Shown piece by piece: positions 25,180 to 33,562 of a stretch of DNA of 61,476 nucleotides. The stretch comes from Arthrobacter sp. MAHUQ-56. GTDB taxonomy: Bacteria > Actinomycetota > Actinomycetes > Actinomycetales > Micrococcaceae. Numbering within the stretch: position 1 is the stretch's first letter; the number at the start of each line of letters is the position of its first letter. Location: assembly GCF_019710585.1 (NCBI RefSeq), contig NZ_JAIFZQ010000019.1:1-61476 (forward strand), written 5' to 3'. The position numbers and the translations under genes are program-made. Under the pieces are notes generated by a model. That model had not been told where the DNA came from. It did no database searches and saw only the letters and a list, made by a program, of their open reading frames with translations.

Positions 25180-26160
25180 TCAGCGGTAGTACGCGGGGAG
25201 CGCGTGTTCCTCCATATATTCACGCGCAGCGATGAGATCAGCTGCCGGGTCTGCAGCTGCGTCCAGTTCGATAAGTGCCCATCCGGAGTAGTCCACATCG
25301 CGCAACTTGGACGCCCACGCAGCCCAGTCGACTGCTCCTGAACCTACCCGGGCATACATTTCCTGGTGCGCGGCGGGTTTGATCATGGCCATGTTTTCAC
25401 GAGCAGGACCGCTAACGTCCTTCCAGTGGGTTATCGAAACCCGCTGAGAGTGATCCTCCAACACGGATACAGGGTTAGTCCCGCCAGCGAGGATCTGAGC
25501 AGTATCTGGGCAGAAGTCGATAAACACAGGGTCGGTCAGTGTCAGGAAAAGGTCGATGTCGCGACGGAACCAAAAGACCGACCCCGAGGCCGCGTGCAGG
25601 GCAAGCCGGACACCATGCTGGCGTGTGACGAGTCCCATCTTGTTGATGAAGTCGGCGAGTTTCTGGGCATAGGCAAGGTCCACGAAGCCGGCGCCTGGTT
25701 CATTCCAGAGGGGACGCATCGGCAGGCCGGCCACCATGATGTCCGCACCTGCAGCACGGATGAAGTCCGCATACGCAGCAACCTCCGCCAGGATTTCCTT
25801 CTGGCGCTCGGGCTTCATCCATTCGGTCCGGTCCCAGTTGGCTGGGTCGTTGAAAAGCAGACCACAGTAGAAGCCGCTGCAAAGTTCCAGGCCGCGGTCC
25901 CCAAGGGCACGTACGAAGCCGTCAACGGTCGTGTAGCGCTCCAGGGCGTTACGCCAGTCGCTCAGTCCGACCGTAAGTTCAACCCCCTGAATGCCTACTT
26001 TCTCGAGGATGTCGAGTGACTTGTCCCAAAAGACTTTTGGCGACACGGAGTCACGGTAGTAGACCTTGCTGTAGTCGTCCAGCCCCCACAAATCCGTGTT
26101 GTACATCGTGATGAAATCCATTGCGAGCCGCAGCTGCGGCTTTTCGTCTGACATTGACAT
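25180..26160 (-). CDS. Sugar phosphate isomerase/epimerase-like TIM barrel (xylose isomerase-like)
   Basis: A 326-aa cytosolic TIM-barrel protein of the AP-endonuclease-2/xylose-isomerase-like superfamily. The metal-binding positions expected for this fold are present: E in GVELTVG, D in DFCPDTAQIL, H in VSITHWKDV and E in ALIELD. Family members epimerise, dehydrate or eliminate on keto sugars; in levoglucosan and C-glycoside catabolism, similar proteins act on 3-keto glycosides. The C-glycoside enzymes need a small beta subunit, which I do not see here. AAAGGAAG lies 7 bp before ATG 26160. It shares the leftward orientation with the GMC oxidase cluster upstream. Confidence 0.8.
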   Translation of the reverse strand: MSMSDEKPQLRLAMDFITMYNTDLWGLDDYSKVYYRDSVSPKVFWDKSLDILEKVGIQGVELTVGLSDWRNALERYTTVDGFVRALGDRGLELCSGFYCGLLFNDPANWDRTEWMKPERQKEILAEVAAYADFIRAAGADIMVAGLPMRPLWNEPGAGFVDLAYAQKLADFINKMGLVTRQHGVRLALHAASGSVFWFRRDIDLFLTLTDPVFIDFCPDTAQILAGGTNPVSVLEDHSQRVSITHWKDVSGPARENMAMIKPAAHQEMYARVGSGAVDWAAWASKLRDVDYSGWALIELDAAADPAADLIAAREYMEEHALPAYYR

Positions 26161-26282
26161 TGAATTGCTTCCTTTTCGTTGAATCGCGACGGTCGGATCG
26201 CCGTCGCCCGTCCTCCGGAACTGAGCCAGTGGTCGGAGGGTGATGGAAAGTTTGGATCTTCGGTCAGGGGCTACTCACCTGA

Positions 26283-26525
26283 TCAAGTCCGGTCTTCGCC
26301 AGGGAACACGTGTAGCGCCAGCTTTTGGCCGATCCGGAATTCAGGTCCGTAGTTTGCCGGATGTTGGTTGCCCATGAGCACCTCGCTTTCATTGTCGGGA
26401 ATTTTGGATCGGAAGAGTTGTGAGGCCCTGCCATGAGCCGGATGATGGTCCCCCGTGCTGGCATGGGCTTCGGGCTGCGTGTTGGTAATGTCTTCCAGCG
26501 GGAATCCTTTCCTTGCCACCTTCAT
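26283..26525 (-). CDS. Small hypothetical protein coupled to upstream gene
   Basis: An 80-codon ORF whose ATG overlaps the stop of the upstream small gene by four bases (ATGA), which suggests translational coupling. Sequence such as FPLEDITNTQPEAHAS, and LMGNQHPANYGPEFRIGQKL near the end, shows no family I recognise. No signal peptide or membrane segment. It could also be a chance frame; the coupling and orientation are the only support. Confidence 0.35.
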   Translation of the reverse strand: MKVARKGFPLEDITNTQPEAHASTGDHHPAHGRASQLFRSKIPDNESEVLMGNQHPANYGPEFRIGQKLALHVFPGEDRT

Positions 26526-26800
26526 GTTTTGGACCTGGCGGGATACACAAGGGCCTGGTGCCCATCGGCATGGTGGAACAGCCTGCGGCCGCATCCGTTG
26601 TCCAGAATCAGCCATACGATGGTGCCGTCAGGCAGCACCGCGTCCACGGTTCCCTTGTAATCGGGTTCGCCCTCGGGGCCGAGCAACAGCACAGAGTCCC
26701 CCGGAATGAGCTCGCACCAGTCCGCAACGACGGATCTCCTGTACCCATATCGTGTCGGTCTGTTCCGTTGCTCAGGCAGGAGTTTCCCGGCCGAATTCAT
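26522..26800 (-). CDS. Small hypothetical protein (beta-rich)
   Basis: A 92-aa protein, start ATG 26800 (the frame is open to 26845). The C-terminal 60 residues look like a compact SH3-like beta barrel: LIPGDSVLLLGPEG, YKGTVDAVLPDGTIVWLI, GCGRRLFHHADGHQALVYP. I recall similar short proteins in Arthrobacter genomes but no function. It lies between the isomerase-like gene and the hydrolase gene in the same direction and overlaps both neighbouring small frames by ATGA. Confidence 0.5.
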   Translation of the reverse strand: MNSAGKLLPEQRNRPTRYGYRRSVVADWCELIPGDSVLLLGPEGEPDYKGTVDAVLPDGTIVWLILDNGCGRRLFHHADGHQALVYPARSKT

Positions 26801-27183
26801 ACGCTCATTCCTTCCCCCGGTTTTGTCAGACGGCCCTCGGGACATCTCACAGAATCAGGGAGTCGGTAGGTGCTGGGTCGTTCGGATTCACGATGCCACC
26901 AGCCGGCCCACGGGTCCGACGTCAAGAGGCCCTGAGGGGTGCGTTTCCCGGCGCCTGATTCTTCACAATCACCGGATCCACCTCCCATGTCGGCTAGGTC
27001 GACAAATCGGACGCCGAGACGTTTCAGATGTTCTTTCAAGGTCTTGCCTTTCGGTCGGTGGCCGGAGGTGGATACATCCAGAGACCCCGGTCCTCACCCG
27101 GCCGACAGTTCGAGGGAGATTGACGGTTGGCGATTTGGAGGCCGACCACCGTCCACACAGGTAACGTCGCGTCATTTGGCCAC
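26801..27183. other. Uncertain stretch with weak leftward frames
   Basis: Two leftward frames occupy it: TTG 27039 to 26797 (opening LKEHLKRLGVRFVDLADMGG) and 27239 to 27036. Each overlaps its downstream neighbour by four bases, but the sequences after the first 20 residues look random. I do not call genes here; a decayed gene is possible. Confidence 0.3.
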
Positions 27184-27933
27184 TTACCCGTGCGTGAGGT
27201 GTTCGGATAGTATGTCGGCGAAGACGTTTGGCCGCTCAAGGGCGGCTGCGTGACGGCCGTGGTCTATCAACTTAAGACCTGAATTCGGGATCAGGCGGGC
27301 GATGGTCTCGGCTCCTAATTGGAAGGCGACGGCATCGTCTCTTCCGCACACGACCAGCGTTTTGCTGCTGATGATTGGCAGATCTTCAGTAATGTCGGCA
27401 GCAGCCAGAAGTGAGCAAGCCTGGGCATATCCCTGTGGGGCAGTTTCGAGCAGGGCTGACCGCACCTCCGCGACTGTGTCACCGCCGATGCTGAGTGCTT
27501 CGGCCGTGAACCAGAGGTTCATTGTTGCCTCGAGCACGGGAACCATCCCTGAAGCCGGTACAGAGTTCATTCGATTTCTCCATAAATCTCGTAGGGCATT
27601 TGGGTAGCGTGGTACCGTCGCGACGAGGGTGAGGGTTTTCACGAAGTCTGGATAGCGGGCGGCAAGCCGAGCAGCGATGATCCCTCCCAGAGACATACCA
27701 ACCAAGTGAATGCCGCCACTCTTATCATCTGGAGAGATTTGAGTCATCACATCGTCAACCCACGTATCGATATCGTTTGGCTGGCCCGACAATATAGGGC
27801 GACACCCGTGACCTGGCAGATCTGGAGTTTGAATTGCGGCTCGCTTGAGCAGTACCTTTATGGGGGACCAGGACAGGCCGGAGACGCCCAGCGCGTGGAG
27901 CATGACCACGGGGGTATGCGTGGATTCAGACAC
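27184..27933 (-). CDS. Alpha/beta-fold hydrolase (enol-lactonase/esterase type)
   Basis: A 249-aa cytosolic serine hydrolase. The catalytic triad is S81 in GMSLGG, D199 or D200 in CGRDD, and H228 in DHGRHAA; LHALGVSGLSW supplies the oxyanion-hole loop. The nucleophile motif G-M-S-L-G-G and overall length resemble 3-oxoadipate enol-lactonase (PcaD) and related ester hydrolases. GTG 27933 is the start, with AAGGAA 6 bp upstream. It lies 67 bp after the drug-efflux-like MFS gene in the same operon direction. It could open a lactone or ester made by the sugar oxidase, but that is inference. Confidence 0.85.
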   Translation of the reverse strand: MSESTHTPVVMLHALGVSGLSWSPIKVLLKRAAIQTPDLPGHGCRPILSGQPNDIDTWVDDVMTQISPDDKSGGIHLVGMSLGGIIAARLAARYPDFVKTLTLVATVPRYPNALRDLWRNRMNSVPASGMVPVLEATMNLWFTAEALSIGGDTVAEVRSALLETAPQGYAQACSLLAAADITEDLPIISSKTLVVCGRDDAVAFQLGAETIARLIPNSGLKLIDHGRHAAALERPNVFADILSEHLTHG

Positions 27934-28000
27934 ATCGTTCCTTCCAACAAATCTGACGGTCCTCGGACGGCTGCCGGGCTCGGGGTTCGGAAAAGTCGAT

Positions 28001-29275
28001 TTAGGTTTCCTCGACCTCAGCGGGTCGGGTCGGTCCGGACTGTCTATATGTCACGAGTGAAGCAACCATGAGCGTTGACATGATGATTGCCATGGGAACC
28101 AGCGAATCGGTTCCAACCAAACCGGTGAGTGGTATCACTGATGCGCCGGCCAGCAACCGGGAACCACCGACGAGGGCTGAAGCCGCGCCGCTTGATCCTG
28201 CGGAATCCGCCTGTGTCAGGGACATGATTGCTGTCATCAGCAGGCCCGTGGCCGATGTTTGCGTGAAGAAGCAAGCGCAGGTGAGCCACAGCGGCGGCTG
28301 TCCCATCAGGGAAAAAATAAGCAGCGCAGTTGCCCCGAAAGCACCCCACATCAGGCCAGCGGCCAAAAGCACTTGGTGTCGAAATCGTCCTGCCAACACG
28401 CCGAACAGTGCCGCGGCGCCGACGATGCCGACAGCGTTAATGGAAAAAATCACCGAATACAGGGCTGGTGGGACACCGTAAGTTGAACGCAAGACGAATG
28501 ATGAAGCGGCGACATAGGTCATGAGGCTTGCTTGCGCCAGGCTTCCGACTATGACGTATCCCGCAAAAGTCCGCTGGGTTAGCAGCTGATGCATTCTTTG
28601 GAGATTGGCTCGAACCGATATTCCTCCGCGTCGACAGGCTGGAAGGGTTTCCGGAATCCAAGTGAGAGTACCGGCCGTCATCAGAACCCCCAGCGCTGCC
28701 AGCGAGACGAAGATCAGGCGCCAGTTCCCCAGGGCAAGGACCACGTTGCCAAAGAGTGGTGCCACGACCGGAGCCATGGCACCTATCGAGGTCAGGATAG
28801 CGAAGCGGCGCGCAGCACTGTGTCCGTGACTGGCGTCAGAAATGACTGCTCTGCTGAGAACGACGCCGGCAGCACCTGCGAATCCCTGAACAGCTCGGAT
28901 GAGAATCAGGAGTTCGATGGTGGGAGCAATGGCACAGAGGAGACTGCAGACAGTGAAGGCCACGGAACCGATGAGCAGCAGCCCACGCCGGCCCAGTCCA
29001 TCGCTGAGGGTTCCGATCAGCAGCTGGCCTGCCGCCATCCCGATTAGAAATCCGGTGAGGGTCATCTGCACCGCTGACGGCGACGTGCCCCATTCGGTCT
29101 GCATGTCCGGGAACGCTGAGAGGTACATGTCGGTGGCCCAGGGCGATAACCCGGCAAGAAGAATCAACACCGCCATCGGCGAAGTCCTTCTAACCCAGAG
29201 GGGCGCTAGCCCGGTGATCCGCCGGTAAGGAAACAGACTCGCTTGGCCGGTAAATAGCAGAACCGGTCTGGTCAT
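28001..29275 (-). CDS. Bcr/CflA-type MFS transporter
   Basis: A 424-aa inner-membrane protein with about 12 helices. The subfamily signature is clear: LILLAGLSPWATDMYLSAFP at the first helix, then FPDMQTEWGTS, IGTLSDGLGRRGLLLIGSVA (motif A), and IRAVQGFAGAAGVVLSRAVI. Bcr/CflA proteins export drugs, sulfonamides or small peptides. ATG 29275 is chosen because it overlaps the stop of the GMC oxidase by four bases (ATGA); the open frame upstream to 29464 lies inside that gene. Coupling to a sugar oxidase suggests it moves the substrate or a by-product. Confidence 0.85.
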   Translation of the reverse strand: MTRPVLLFTGQASLFPYRRITGLAPLWVRRTSPMAVLILLAGLSPWATDMYLSAFPDMQTEWGTSPSAVQMTLTGFLIGMAAGQLLIGTLSDGLGRRGLLLIGSVAFTVCSLLCAIAPTIELLILIRAVQGFAGAAGVVLSRAVISDASHGHSAARRFAILTSIGAMAPVVAPLFGNVVLALGNWRLIFVSLAALGVLMTAGTLTWIPETLPACRRGGISVRANLQRMHQLLTQRTFAGYVIVGSLAQASLMTYVAASSFVLRSTYGVPPALYSVIFSINAVGIVGAAALFGVLAGRFRHQVLLAAGLMWGAFGATALLIFSLMGQPPLWLTCACFFTQTSATGLLMTAIMSLTQADSAGSSGAASALVGGSRLLAGASVIPLTGLVGTDSLVPMAIIMSTLMVASLVTYRQSGPTRPAEVEET

Positions 29276-30882
29276 TCGACGTCCAAATGGGAGGAAGGAA
29301 GTGTGGCGTTCTCGCGAGCAAATGCATGCTCCCGGGGTCGATGCGAATCTGCGATCGAGTCCGTCGCCAGGACGGCCAACGCCAGACTGGTGAGCGTTGG
29401 ATTGCAGGCAGTCGCTGTAGGTATCAAACCGTTTCCAGCAAGGTAGAGGTTCTCGAATCCCCAAACGCGTGAACGGGAGTCACAGACGCTCGTGCCGTCC
29501 TCCAGGGGCCCAATCCTGTAACTGCCTTGGTAATGAAGGGAACTACCGGCGGGCAGGAGACGCGCCTCACCGCCGGAGGCATACCGGCCCAACGAGGTCA
29601 CAGCAGCATCCAGATCGGCGATGGCCGCAGCAATATTTGCCTGGTCTTTTTCGGTCAGCGTGTAAGTGATCCGCATGGCTGGAAGACCGTTGTCATCCAG
29701 TTGAGCCTCATCAAAGGTAACGCAGTCCTCAAACTGAATATCCTTGGGGGCAAACCAGCCAAACGTGACGAGGTGCTCATTCTCGGAGATATCCACTCCG
29801 TCCACCGTTATCGGCGCCGTCTCCATTTGCATGATTTGCCCGTGGAAGGGATGACGTTCGTCATCGAAAGGAATCCACAGGACACCTTTTAGTTGGTCGC
29901 GGTTGTCCGCAAGGTCGGCCGCGGCTGCGAACTCAGAGCTGGTGACACTAACCTTGCCAGGATCTATCTCGATGGCGCTCACAATCTGAGGCTGATCATT
30001 GAGGTAGTGACCGAGCGCCGGAGGCCTGATCCCTGAGGCCCACAGCAACTGCGGGGTCCGGAGGCTATCAGCTGCCACAACTACCCACGCCGCCTGAACC
30101 GTGTAGCTCCTGCCAGTACGGAGATCGCGCAGACTCGCGCCAGAAACGCGGTTGGGTTCCGTCAAAAGCCGCTCGCATACGGTACGATCTCGGATTTCGA
30201 AGCGTTCCCACGATTGCGAATCGGAGAGCGCGGCCAGGATCTTGTCCGCTCCCGTCCATTCCGGCAGCGGACCACCTGTGGGCTCACAGGCAAGGGGCAT
30301 GGCCTGCACGCGACGGGCTGCTGGCCTCCCCTCGTCGTAAATCTTTGACAGCGTCCGTCGGATCGCCGCGTTCGCCGGGGTTTCCGGGAAGGCAGTCTGG
30401 GTGACCCTCAGCAACCTGCGGGCCTCGTCAAAAGCCTTGTCCAGAACGGCACCGTCAATGAAGTCAATCTTCTCGGATCCGCCGGGCGGTGGGCAGGCAC
30501 ATGTCCAATGAGCGCCCATCCCGCCGACGTTGGTGGACATTGCTGCGGCCGGCATGTCCTTCTGGAGCGATCCAGATGCAAATGGCCGGACGAGATGGGT
30601 GCCAGGTCTGGCAACGATTTCAGCATCGCCGCTCAGCTGTCCGTCTGTGTGCGAACCCTCAGAGGCCTTCTGCGCAGCACCACGTTCTGCAACGGGGAGG
30701 TTGCGAACATTGCGTCCCCACGTTTCGGTCAGCCTTGGCCCGGCATCGATCATTAGAATGTTGGCTTCGGGCATGAGGTCATAGAGGCGCCGGGCGTGTG
30801 CCGATCCTGCCGGGCCACTACCGATGATCAACACGTCCACAGATTCGCTGTTGTGTCCGAACGATGTGCCAGGAGAAGACAT
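29272..30882 (-). CDS. GMC oxidoreductase, pyranose-oxidase-like
   Basis: A 536-aa FAD-dependent glucose-methanol-choline oxidoreductase. The FAD dinucleotide motif is at 17-31 (VLIIGSGPAGSAHARRL). The active-site pair is H450 in SLHYQGSYRIG and N494 in TACNPTLTSLAL. The block SRVWGFENLYLAGNGLIPTA closely resembles fungal and bacterial pyranose 2-oxidases and actinobacterial C-glycoside 3-oxidases. These oxidise sugar hydroxyls to keto groups. GGATC lies about 10 bp before ATG 30882. It is first in a leftward operon with the MFS transporter and hydrolase, and diverges from the Gfo/Idh-PucR-LacI operon across a promoter region with two operator-like palindromes. Confidence 0.85.
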   Translation of the reverse strand: MSSPGTSFGHNSESVDVLIIGSGPAGSAHARRLYDLMPEANILMIDAGPRLTETWGRNVRNLPVAERGAAQKASEGSHTDGQLSGDAEIVARPGTHLVRPFASGSLQKDMPAAAMSTNVGGMGAHWTCACPPPGGSEKIDFIDGAVLDKAFDEARRLLRVTQTAFPETPANAAIRRTLSKIYDEGRPAARRVQAMPLACEPTGGPLPEWTGADKILAALSDSQSWERFEIRDRTVCERLLTEPNRVSGASLRDLRTGRSYTVQAAWVVVAADSLRTPQLLWASGIRPPALGHYLNDQPQIVSAIEIDPGKVSVTSSEFAAAADLADNRDQLKGVLWIPFDDERHPFHGQIMQMETAPITVDGVDISENEHLVTFGWFAPKDIQFEDCVTFDEAQLDDNGLPAMRITYTLTEKDQANIAAAIADLDAAVTSLGRYASGGEARLLPAGSSLHYQGSYRIGPLEDGTSVCDSRSRVWGFENLYLAGNGLIPTATACNPTLTSLALAVLATDSIADSHRPREHAFARENATLPSSHLDVE

Positions 30883-31123
30883 TTAGCCACTGATCCTTTT
30901 GTCTGGGGTGGGTTGATATGAAGGAATCGGAAGGAGCTGCCGTCCCCAGCCAAACGACGCGTTCCTGAACAAGGTTTTTGCGAGCCGGCGGAGGAGTCTT
31001 GAGCGATCTACGCCGAACCGGTCATCGAGTGGCTGGCCCATCTGAGCCAACCATTCACATCAGCAGTCCTCGTGTAGGCCGATCAGGTCGTATCAAACGA
31101 CGATACTTCCGCGCCACTACTTG

Positions 31124-31162
31124 TAGTAAAGCATTACTGTGCTGCTATAGTAAAGCATTGCC
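31124..31162. promoter_or_regulatory. Two operator-like palindromes (TAGTAA-N4-TTACT type)
   Basis: Site 1 at 31124-31139 is TAGTAAAGCATTACTG and site 2 at 31148-31162 is TAGTAAAGCATTGCC, 24 bp apart. They lie 56-94 bp before the Gfo/Idh start at 31218 and could also affect the divergent GMC operon. Three further copies occur at 40333, 41890 and 46108. The LacI gene in the downstream operon is the most likely cognate regulator. Confidence 0.7.
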
Positions 31163-31217
31163 ATGAGGGTAAAGTGTTCCGACGATGCGGTCGGAACGAG
31201 GGATTTTGGAGGTTAAT

Positions 31218-32210
31218 GTGATCAACGCAGCGGTGATCGGCCTCGGTTGGTGGGGCAGCACTTTGGTGCGGACCCTGCAGGGTTCCGACAGCATCCGGAT
31301 CAGCACTGGGGTGGACCCAAATGAAGCGGGGATGCTGGCAGGCAGGGATCTTGGACTTCGGATGGCGGGCTCCTTCGAAGAGGTCGTCGCCGACCCTTCC
31401 ATTGATGCAGTACTGCTCTGCACGCCCCACAAATTCCATGCCGCCCAGGTCGTCGCGGCGGCAAAATCAGGCAAGCATGTCTTTTGCGAAAAGCCCTTTA
31501 CCGACAACGTTCGCGCGGCCGAAGAGGCGCTCGATGCGGTGTCGCGGGCCGGTGTCGTCCTTGGCATCGGGCATGAGCGGCGCTTTGAGCCAGCCGTGAT
31601 GCAGATGAGGGACCTCGTCAGCTCCGGAAAGCTGGGAGATGCGGTCTCTTTCGAGGGCAATTTCAGCCAAGACAAGTTTTTGGCCCTGCCGCGAGATAAC
31701 TGGCGGCTGTCCGCAGAGCATGCTCCCGTCGGACCGCTTTCGGCCACAGGCATTCACCTTGTGGACATGGCCATCTCCTTGCTGGGCCATCCGGACCAGG
31801 TGTGGGCGAACCTATCTAGTGATTTTGCCGGGTTTGATAACGGCGATTCCTTGAGTATCAGTCTCAAATTTTCCAAGGGGCGGACGGCCACGATCAATGC
31901 AATTCTTGTCACGCCTTTTGTGGGCCGCGCCGCTGTCTACGGGACTGAGGGGTGGTTTGAGATCCGCGATAGGACACATCCTGAGGCTTCGACGGGTTGG
32001 GACCTTGCGCTCAGCTTGCGGGGGCAGGACACGCAGGTGGACTTTTCCCCACCCTATTCGGCCGTTCGTGCCAATGTGGAAGCCTTTGCCATGGCTGCAA
32101 CAGGAGACGCGGAGTATCCGGTTACTCATGCGGAGATTCGGTCCAACGTGGCTACTTTTGAAGCCATTCTTGCCTCCGTTCGGTCGGGCGCGATAGAGCG
32201 CGTCGGTTAG
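31218..32210 (+). CDS. Gfo/Idh/MocA family oxidoreductase
   Basis: A 330-aa NAD(P)-dependent dehydrogenase. The Rossmann motif AVIGLGWWG is at about 4-12 and the family's EKP motif is in HVFCEKPFTDN, whose Lys takes part in catalysis. The C-terminal half is the usual beta-sheet substrate domain. GTG 31218 is chosen because GGAGG lies 5 bp upstream; the frame stays open to 31185. It leads an operon with the PucR and LacI genes and is preceded by two operator-like palindromes. Members oxidise sugar or inositol hydroxyls, often at C3. Confidence 0.88.
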   Translation: MINAAVIGLGWWGSTLVRTLQGSDSIRISTGVDPNEAGMLAGRDLGLRMAGSFEEVVADPSIDAVLLCTPHKFHAAQVVAAAKSGKHVFCEKPFTDNVRAAEEALDAVSRAGVVLGIGHERRFEPAVMQMRDLVSSGKLGDAVSFEGNFSQDKFLALPRDNWRLSAEHAPVGPLSATGIHLVDMAISLLGHPDQVWANLSSDFAGFDNGDSLSISLKFSKGRTATINAILVTPFVGRAAVYGTEGWFEIRDRTHPEASTGWDLALSLRGQDTQVDFSPPYSAVRANVEAFAMAATGDAEYPVTHAEIRSNVATFEAILASVRSGAIERVG

Positions 32211-32222
32211 CTCGGGCGCAAC

Positions 32223-33548
32223 TTGTCTGTCGATCGGAGCTTTGGTCACCTGGACCCGATGCTTGATGCCAGCCATCCTGGGTCGCGTGGCACGGTACCC
32301 ACGCCGGCCGCCCGTCTGATCTCCGATCGGCCGGATTTGCCTCCATGGGCTGCGGAAGCCGCCGGGGAGATTGATCTGGGTCAGTTGGCCGAGGGGGTTG
32401 TTTCGGCCTGCCTGACCGCAGTCTTTGGGCGTTACCGCCGAGACGACGAGTTTGTGTTGGCGCTGAGGGCGAGCGTTTGGCAGAACCTCTCAGCTATTCG
32501 CCAGCTCTTGACGGGGACAGCGGGGTTGGGGACCAGTCCGCGGGACCATGTGCATGCCTTCGCCACAGTTCAGGCGAAGCTGGTAATTCCGCAGACGTTG
32601 CTGCAACGCTCCTATCGGGTTGCCTTTTTTCAGATATGGTCAGCTTGGAGCGCACGGCTTGACGCAGCCGCGAAACGGCTGAACGTAGAACGCGACGATG
32701 CGCTGGCTGCGCAATGCGACCTGTCAGTGCTGATATTCGCCTATCAGGATCAAGTGGCCTCGGAGGTGGCGGACATTTACGCGAGTGATTATGACTTGCT
32801 CAGTCAGTCCCGGGGGCACTTGAGACAACGGATCGTCCGCGACCTGCTGGCAGAAGCAACGCAGGCTATCCCCCCTTCCGACGCGGCCATCCTAGGTTAT
32901 CCATTGCAGGCAAACCACGTCGCAATCATCCTTCCCTCTACCAAAGAGGCAGATTGTGGCAGCATACGCGAGGCTCTTCGCAAGCAATTGCCCGGGATCC
33001 AGACGTTGGTGCAGCCGAGGTCTCTGCAGTCGGTCACAATGTGGGCGGGGTACCCGCGGGCCTGGTCCCAGAAGCAGCAGGGGAAACTGGTCGAAGCGCT
33101 GCAGGGTGCCAGCGTCATGGCCTCATTCAGCCGAGCACACCAAGGAATGGAAGGATTCCGTCAGGCCTACCGCGAAGCCATCGCTGTGGAATCCGTCAGG
33201 GAGGGCTGGCAAGATAATGACGCTCCGCGGCTTTTGTCCTATGAGAACGTAGCGCTTGAAATCCTGCTCCTACGAGATGTACCGGCTGCCGCTGGCTTCG
33301 TCGCGGCCGAACTTGGCCCTCTCAGTGAGCCGACGCCGGAAGCTGAGCGCTTGCGGCAGACCCTAGCCCTGTGGCTGGACCTGAACAGCCACGTCTCGAC
33401 GGCTGAAAAGCTGGGAGTCCACGAACACACGGTACGCAACCGGCTCAAGCGCATCGACGACCTTCTGGGCCAGCCTTGGCAGACCAGACGTACCGAACTC
33501 CGGGTGGCCCTCCGCCTGCTGCGAATGGTCAGAAGGGAACAAGGATAG
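32223..33548 (+). CDS. PucR-family transcriptional regulator
   Basis: A 441-aa regulator. The C-terminal 60 residues (about 372-430) form the PucR helix-turn-helix: RLRQTLALWLDLNSHVSTAE, then KLGVHEHTVRNRLKRIDDLL. A GGDEF-like CdaR region precedes it, and the N-terminal 150 residues (LPPWAAEAAGEIDLGQLAEG) form the ligand-response part. PucR/CdaR proteins usually activate catabolic genes. The start is TTG 32223, or ATG 32259; neither has a strong Shine-Dalgarno. It lies 12 bp after the dehydrogenase gene and 14 bp before the LacI gene. Confidence 0.85.
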   Translation: MSVDRSFGHLDPMLDASHPGSRGTVPTPAARLISDRPDLPPWAAEAAGEIDLGQLAEGVVSACLTAVFGRYRRDDEFVLALRASVWQNLSAIRQLLTGTAGLGTSPRDHVHAFATVQAKLVIPQTLLQRSYRVAFFQIWSAWSARLDAAAKRLNVERDDALAAQCDLSVLIFAYQDQVASEVADIYASDYDLLSQSRGHLRQRIVRDLLAEATQAIPPSDAAILGYPLQANHVAIILPSTKEADCGSIREALRKQLPGIQTLVQPRSLQSVTMWAGYPRAWSQKQQGKLVEALQGASVMASFSRAHQGMEGFRQAYREAIAVESVREGWQDNDAPRLLSYENVALEILLLRDVPAAAGFVAAELGPLSEPTPEAERLRQTLALWLDLNSHVSTAEKLGVHEHTVRNRLKRIDDLLGQPWQTRRTELRVALRLLRMVRREQG

Positions 33549-33562
33549 GATATGGTGCTTCG

